Below are positions 8,490-12,778 of a stretch of 12,778 nucleotides of DNA, in pieces. A model generated the notes under the pieces. It ran no database searches and had not been told where the DNA came from. It saw only the letters and a list, made by a program, of their open reading frames with translations. The translations under genes and the position numbers were made by a program. Source of the DNA: Physocladia obscura (Eukaryota; Chytridiomycota; Chytridiomycetes; Chytridiales; Chytriomycetaceae); contig JADGJH010000761.1 in NCBI GenBank assembly GCA_027596945.1, positions 1-12,778 on the forward strand, given 5' to 3'. Position 1 is the first letter of the stretch; every line of letters starts with the position of its first letter.

Positions 8490-11400
8490 CTGACAAAAAA
8501 AGTCTGTCAAGCTGAAAAAATAGAAACAATCTTACAATAGATGAATCGCCCTCTAATATTGACAACTCATCAGGTGGTCCCTGATCAGTCAAAGTTGGAT
8601 ATTTTGCACGTTCGCCAGGTGTAAACAGTTTTTCTCTGTTGGTATCATCATGGACAAGAACATACCAATCCGGTCCTTTCGGTTCTTCATACAGCGCCCT
8701 TTTCTTATCTTCTCGTCTTTCAACTGCAACTCCTGACTGAAAGCTTGAACTCGAACTCATTTGAAAGCTCGAAGATGACAAGTCATACGAGCTTGGCTGT
8801 TGACTTCCAGCGGATGACATTTGCGCTCTGGATTGACGGCGTTTTTTATAGAAAGCCGCTGGATCCTGTGACAAGTCAGATGGCGCTAGACTGGCCTGTG
8901 ATTCTCTTACTGATATCGACATGCTGCTGGAAGTAATCGTTTCAGCGGCACCAATACCGTTTATAGAATACGTTGATGACGAAGTGCTTGCCATGCGAAA
9001 TTTTTCAGACTTTTTTTTCAGTGGCAACATTTTCTTTTTTGGACGCGGTGGTTGGCTTTGCGATCTTTTTTTTTGTGGCAGCTGAATATTTGCAGTTGTT
9101 TTCGCTTGTGTTTCCGTGTCCGATGAATAAAGGCGTGGTTTTTTTGGTAAAGTTGATCCGTGCTGAGCGCGAGAAGTTTTAAAGCTTGAATTGCTACGAA
9201 GAAGAGTTGATGTAGAAACTTTTGGCTCTTCAGCGAAGGATTGAATTTCCGGCTGTGCAACTGGCACTTCAACAGGACTTGACGATTCTTCAGCCTCGAT
9301 AAATGATGTTTCTGCAGCTTCTGCGGATATATCTTGAGGCTCTTCGGCAATAACTGAATGTGATGGGCTATAAAATCTACTCGCCATGTTATCAAAATTG
9401 TACGTCGGCTCAGTGGCATCAAAAAAATCTGAAGCTGGCAAGATAACGGAGCTTGTTTGAACCCATTCACTTTCATTAACAAGCATAGTCTCCAAAGTTT
9501 GCTCTGAAAGCGATTCCGCCTTCAATACTTTACTGATTTGAATCGGTTGTGTAAGAGGATTGAGTTTTTCATTAATGTGCATATCTTGAAACGAAAATTC
9601 TTTGTCTTTTGATTTGTCGTCAATTTGCTTCCTACTTTTTTGCGACTAAATTTTTGATGAACATAACAACCAAAAAAAATATAAAGACAAACGCAATCTT
9701 CTTACTTGTCGCGAAAATGATCGAGGCGTTTGCGGAACTGAGTGCAAATGTTGATAAACTTTTAAAGGTAAAGACATTTTGGGCGGTGCAGGAGACCAGT
9801 GCAGTCCCAGTCCAACAGAACTTGCACCAATTCCAATTGGCACAATTTGTACTGACTTTCCTGCAATTTTCAAATCCGAGTGAGTTGGTACTAAAATACT
9901 CGTACTATCAGCAAAAGGTTCTTGACTGTCCGGTCTTTCAGTGTTCAAAATGCTGCTGCCAAATATATTTTTTGGAGCAACATATTTTGGCCTGTTGCCT
10001 TGCGCCAATAATTCTTCAGCTTTGACCACTTCAGCGTATTTAACTTCTTTCTGAGGATCACAGGAAAATATATTTGCTGCATGTGCTTCTTCATGCTCAT
10101 GATGCTCGTGATGGTGAGTGGGGTGTGGTTTCAATCCGGGTATATGCGGTCTTTCGGGAACAATTGCAACTGGTGGACCGCGATCTTCAAGTATTTGACT
10201 CCAGCCTGCTGTGTCTTTCGTCATATTCGAGTATGCATTTTCATCCAAGTACCAATCATCCAGAACCATTGGCTTTGATGAATCAATTGTTGGATTGAAA
10301 GAAAGATGACGGCTTCTTGGTGGTAAAAGTTCACCAGGAGCTCTGAAAGAGTGGTTGTATGTGCTTGGCGAATTCATTTTTGCGAAAGGAGGGAATTTTG
10401 AGGTTTCGTCAGTTTCCATATCATTTTTAAAGTCTATTTTTGGAGTTGGAATTTGAACGCCGGAACTTTGCAATGATTGTTGTCTATCCAATTTTATAGA
10501 TGATCTCTTTGAGTTTATATGATATTCAGACTTTCTTTTTTTATTTTCAGATAGGCGTTGCAGTGAAGTGATCACCATACTTTGCCGAATAGAATCAGAC
10601 TCTATTGAGATTCAATAAATTGATTGAAAACAAATTGACACCAAAAATACGTGTTATTGTTGCTATACCTGACGATACTATGTCTGACCCTGTTTCATTG
10701 TCTTCAAAAATATCACTTTCATCTGCCGCATAGCTTGCTGCGGAGTCATATCTTGATGATGATCGTGCCGAGGCCGTACCCCGTCGAGATGTGTTGAAAT
10801 TTGCATCAATTTTTGAAGAGGCTGAAAATGTTATTTTACGCCCGGATTGCACTCTTTCGGGATCACTTATGGTTGAATCGTCTATTTTTGAATGATTATT
10901 GTTATTATTACCAACGAGTTATTTTATGCTCTTCACCTTCTTGAAGATTCTCTTTGATTTCCTTAAATTCTTCAACTAACTCATTTGACATCTTTGCTGC
11001 TCCAAAGTTGGCAACGTTTATCTCCTCAGCTTGTGTAGGAGAATTCAGTGGTTCATTTCTCAACAGTTTGGCTCGATTCTTCCAGAACACGTCATATTTT
11101 TTGAGCACCAGATCCACTTCTTCAATACTGGTGAATTGCACATGTTCCTCTAAAATTTTTGGCTCAACTGATATGGTTTGCGGCGGTGGAGGTACAGTCA
11201 TATCGTCTCTTTCCAACTCCTCCTCTTCTTCCTCGCGAATAGCAAAATCCTCTGTTTCAGGCATATCTCCATTATCAATTGCATCGCCTCCAAACCAATG
11301 AGAACCGTTTAAATTATTTGAATTTGCTGCTTCGTTTTCATTTCCAGTTGAAGGTGTTATTTTTGAGCTCAATATACTTCCAGGTTTACCAACACGTGCA

Positions 11401-12448
11401 CTCATTTTCAAAGAAGGAGAACGAGCTGACGGATTTAAGAATATGTGAGAAGCCGTTGAGTCATAGTCAAGCTTCTGAACAGTGAACGATTCTGCTGTTT
11501 CAACAGTCTTGGAGTGGCCGCCGCTTCTAAGTGGTGATTTCGGAGACAGTTTTTTAGACAGTTCATTTACGTTCAATAGCCTGCCCGTTGAAGCGTGGGA
11601 AAATTTCGCTGAATGAGGTCTTGTTCCGGAATTGTAGTCATGTTCTAAAAATACGGATTTTTCATTATCATTGGTTGTAGTAGTGTTAATTTTTGCATTT
11701 TCGATTATCGTTGAAGCATCAATTGTAATTCGGGAAGCAGGCCGCTTAATGTTTTTGAGAAAACTATCGCCCTTTTTTATGTTGCTGTCGTGTTTTGAAT
11801 CAATTATTTCCGTTGAATCTGGTTGATTTTGCTCATCTGCCTCGTTTTCCAAAAGATTTGAGAAGCTGTAAAGATTTAAATCATCTTCAGAATTTCCAAT
11901 AAAAGTAGATTGCTTTTGAATAACACGACCGCGCACAGGCGATATTGACTGATTGCGAGTGTCGATATATGGTGCTTCACTAGGCTTGTTTACATGTAAT
12001 CGCGATATTTTTGGGATAGTACTGTAACAAGTAGTGGAAAAAATAAATGCTTTTAATAAATGAAAAAAGCAAATTTAACCTACACATCACATTTATTATT
12101 TTTTTCCGGTATATTTTGCTGTGAGCTTTTTAATTTTTGCAATTCTTTGATAGAATTAGAAGCCGCCGATTTTAATGACGCGTTTGCAATTGATTGCCTT
12201 TTGGACTTCAAATCCGCTTCTTCTTTATTCTTCAAGGCTTCTTTGAACGTTTTCGAAGTTAGTTTAATCGGCTTTAACGTCTTCGGATTTGTCAACTGTC
12301 GGTTAATTTCGGGATTTTTGCGGGTATCCAGATTCACACCGAGAATCGTATTTATTACGATTCCAGCGCGCTCAACTTCCCTGATGCATTTCCTTTTGTT
12401 ATTACATTTCGCGTCTTTGCATTCTTACTGTTTTTTGTGACCATCCAT
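4365..12448 (-). CDS. TTC6: TTC6-like giant TPR protein, 2238 aa, 27 exons
   Basis: The C-terminal half (residues 1208-2238) is an almost unbroken array of about 28 TPR units, a protein-binding superhelix. The last units, with AYFNIANLYF, EVYFNRAQLF and the ending RAKVRGKQGRVLESMEDY, match my memory of the C-terminus of vertebrate TTC6 (RAKVRGK...), which is why I use that name. Residues 1-1207 are mostly Ser-, Lys- and Glu-rich and look disordered. Exceptions are a Glu run near 370, a likely helical stretch HVQFTSIEEVDLVLKKYDVFW near 400-420, a His cluster at 698-712, a Lys-rich block near 1028-1052, and two related motifs, WYLDEN...DRGPP (655-682) and WYVLVHDDTN...DQGPP (1164-1195). TTC6 is poorly characterised; a ciliary or flagellar scaffold role is my inference. 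It has no signal peptide or membrane segment. The start rests on a 20-nt first exon and is uncertain. The rest of the model keeps frame through 26 introns. Confidence 0.85.
8536..12380 (-). other. Long disordered N-terminal region of the TTC6-like protein
   Basis: Exons 2-6 encode about 1200 residues with low complexity and no fold I can name. Composition shifts along it: Lys/Ser-rich near 20-105, Ser/Asn-rich with many SP sites (SPKSPLR, ARSPSLK) near 260-310, acidic near 370, basic near 1028-1052 (KKRSQSQPPRPKKK) and Ser-rich near 1055-1140. SP and RS-type sites suggest phosphorylation. Introns are sparse here (5 over about 3.6 kb of coding sequence) compared with the TPR half. Confidence 0.7.
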
Positions 12449-12778
12449 GAGTGGAAGAATTTTTTTTTTTTTTTGATTTATCAGAGAAATAATATAAGAT
12501 TGCTATAATATTGCAAATATATTTCCTGCAATTTCATTTTCTGATAAAGTTATTTATTGAACGAGGGTGACAGACGAGTTATAAAGCAAGTTCGACCATA
12601 TATTGTTGGCTCTTTGACTACTTGCGGCTTTTTATATGCCGCAAAATCTACTATTTTTAATTAAAACCCATGTAAGTATCAGTTTTATGATGCATTCTTT
12701 CGAGTGCCACCATTTTAAAATTTCTGTCAAAACCAACTGTTCCTATTTCAATTTTTTTTTTTTTTTTTTTTTTTTTGG
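12449..12778. other. Upstream region of the TTC6-like gene with T tracts
   Basis: About 330 bases of AT-rich DNA at the window edge. It holds a T run at 12460-12474 just upstream of the predicted start codon, the TATA-containing palindrome at 12622-12644, and a run of 25 Ts at 12752-12776. Short open frames on the minus strand (for example about 12655-12550) are not supported by a start codon. I see no gene or RNA in it. Confidence 0.5.
12622..12644 (-). promoter_or_regulatory. TATA box enclosed by a perfect 7-bp inverted repeat
   Basis: The minus strand reads TTGCGGC, then ATATAAAAA, then GCCGCAA: a perfect 7-bp GC-rich inverted repeat around a good TATA box (TATAAAAA at 12636-12629). It lies about 180 bases upstream of the predicted start codon, so transcription from near 12600 would give a leader of about 150 nt. 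It is likely the core promoter of the TTC6-like gene. The palindrome could be an operator for a dimeric factor or chance. Confidence 0.4.

Larger units (their letters stand above)
4365..12448 (-). other. Splice map of the TTC6-like gene
   Basis: Exons in transcript order: 12448-12429, 12380-12084, 12021-10937, 10881-10669, 10601-9706, 9645-8536, 8489-8339, 8286-8177, 8123-8030, 7977-7874, 7828-7441, 7387-7331, 7283-7167, 7107-6852, 6805-6730, 6671-6530, 6473-6307, 6262-6194, 6139-6073, 6023-5869, 5817-5710, 5653-5391, 5343-5247, 5195-5067, 5011-4919, 4863-4689, 4642-4365. The 26 introns are 44 to 67 nt. The coding sum is 6717 nt, 2238 codons plus TGA. The least certain are exon 1, intron 3 (donor GTGAAG, 10936-10882) and the intron at 8176-8124 (donor GTGGCC). 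In intron 24 (5066-5012) read-through keeps an open frame but destroys a TPR; splicing it restores the unit containing YLTNRAVIYTALKDY. Confidence 0.8.

Noticed and set aside
9018..9482. Minus-strand open frame of 154 codons overlapping TTC6 exon 6
   Set aside because: It is a shifted frame of the same exon. The frame used by the flanking splice sites is the other one.
9609..10025. Plus-strand open frame of 138 codons, and similar ones at 12060-12440, 10954-11301, 10074-10298 and 1565-1855
   Set aside because: These are antisense shadows of STI1 or TTC6 coding exons, with Cys/Phe/Ser-rich translations, no family motif and no splice logic.
12550..12655. Thirty-codon minus-strand frame (AAYKKPQVVKEPTIYGR...) upstream of TTC6
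   Set aside because: It looks protein-like but has no start codon, ends in TAA, contains the TATA palindrome and cannot be spliced in frame to exon 2 with any sites I can see.
1..12778. tRNA, rRNA, CRISPR, insertion sequences or viral genes
   Set aside because: I saw no cloverleaf, direct-repeat array, transposase or viral motif on either strand.

Overview
This window comes from a compact, AT-rich eukaryotic nuclear genome. The introns are very short (44 to 72 nt) and nearly all GT...AG; splicing them removes every stop codon and joins the exons in frame. I infer an early-diverging zoosporic (flagellated) fungus, probably a chytrid. The C-terminus of the STI1 protein resembles yeast Sti1, intergenic regions are short, and the largest gene is a TTC6-type TPR protein, a family I associate with ciliated lineages. 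The taxon is inference only.

Layout. Bases 1-409 are AT-rich non-coding DNA with the STI1 poly(A) signal. Bases 410-3062 (minus strand, 10 exons, 692 aa) hold an STI1/Hop co-chaperone with a complete thioredoxin domain (WCGPC active site, cis-proline) spliced in frame to its N-terminus. This thioredoxin-Hop fusion is the most unusual thing in the window. Bases 3063-3797 are a divergent intergenic region with a heat-shock-element-like sequence on the STI1 side and a clear TATA box on the other. Bases 3798-4304 (plus strand) hold a single-exon gene for a 168-aa protein with 8 cysteines, 8 N-glycosylation sequons and no visible signal peptide. Bases 4365-12448 (minus strand, 27 exons, 2238 aa) encode a TTC6-like protein: about 1200 residues of mostly disordered, Ser-rich N-terminus followed by about 28 TPR units. 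Bases 12449-12778 are its upstream region, with a TATA box set inside a perfect 7-bp inverted repeat and long T tracts.

How the genes relate. STI1 bridges Hsp70 and Hsp90. All five carboxylate-clamp positions are kept in TPR1 and in TPR2A, so the core function looks intact, and the attached thioredoxin suggests a redox activity delivered to chaperone clients. The TTC6-like protein is a large TPR scaffold, probably ciliary. It shares the TPR fold with STI1, but I see no evidence of a shared pathway. The small plus-strand gene converges on it with only 60 bp between stop codons.

Exon structures were derived by hand from splice signals and reading-frame continuity. Internal exons are well constrained because all phases agree. 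The first exon of the TTC6-like gene and all promoter calls are the least certain parts.
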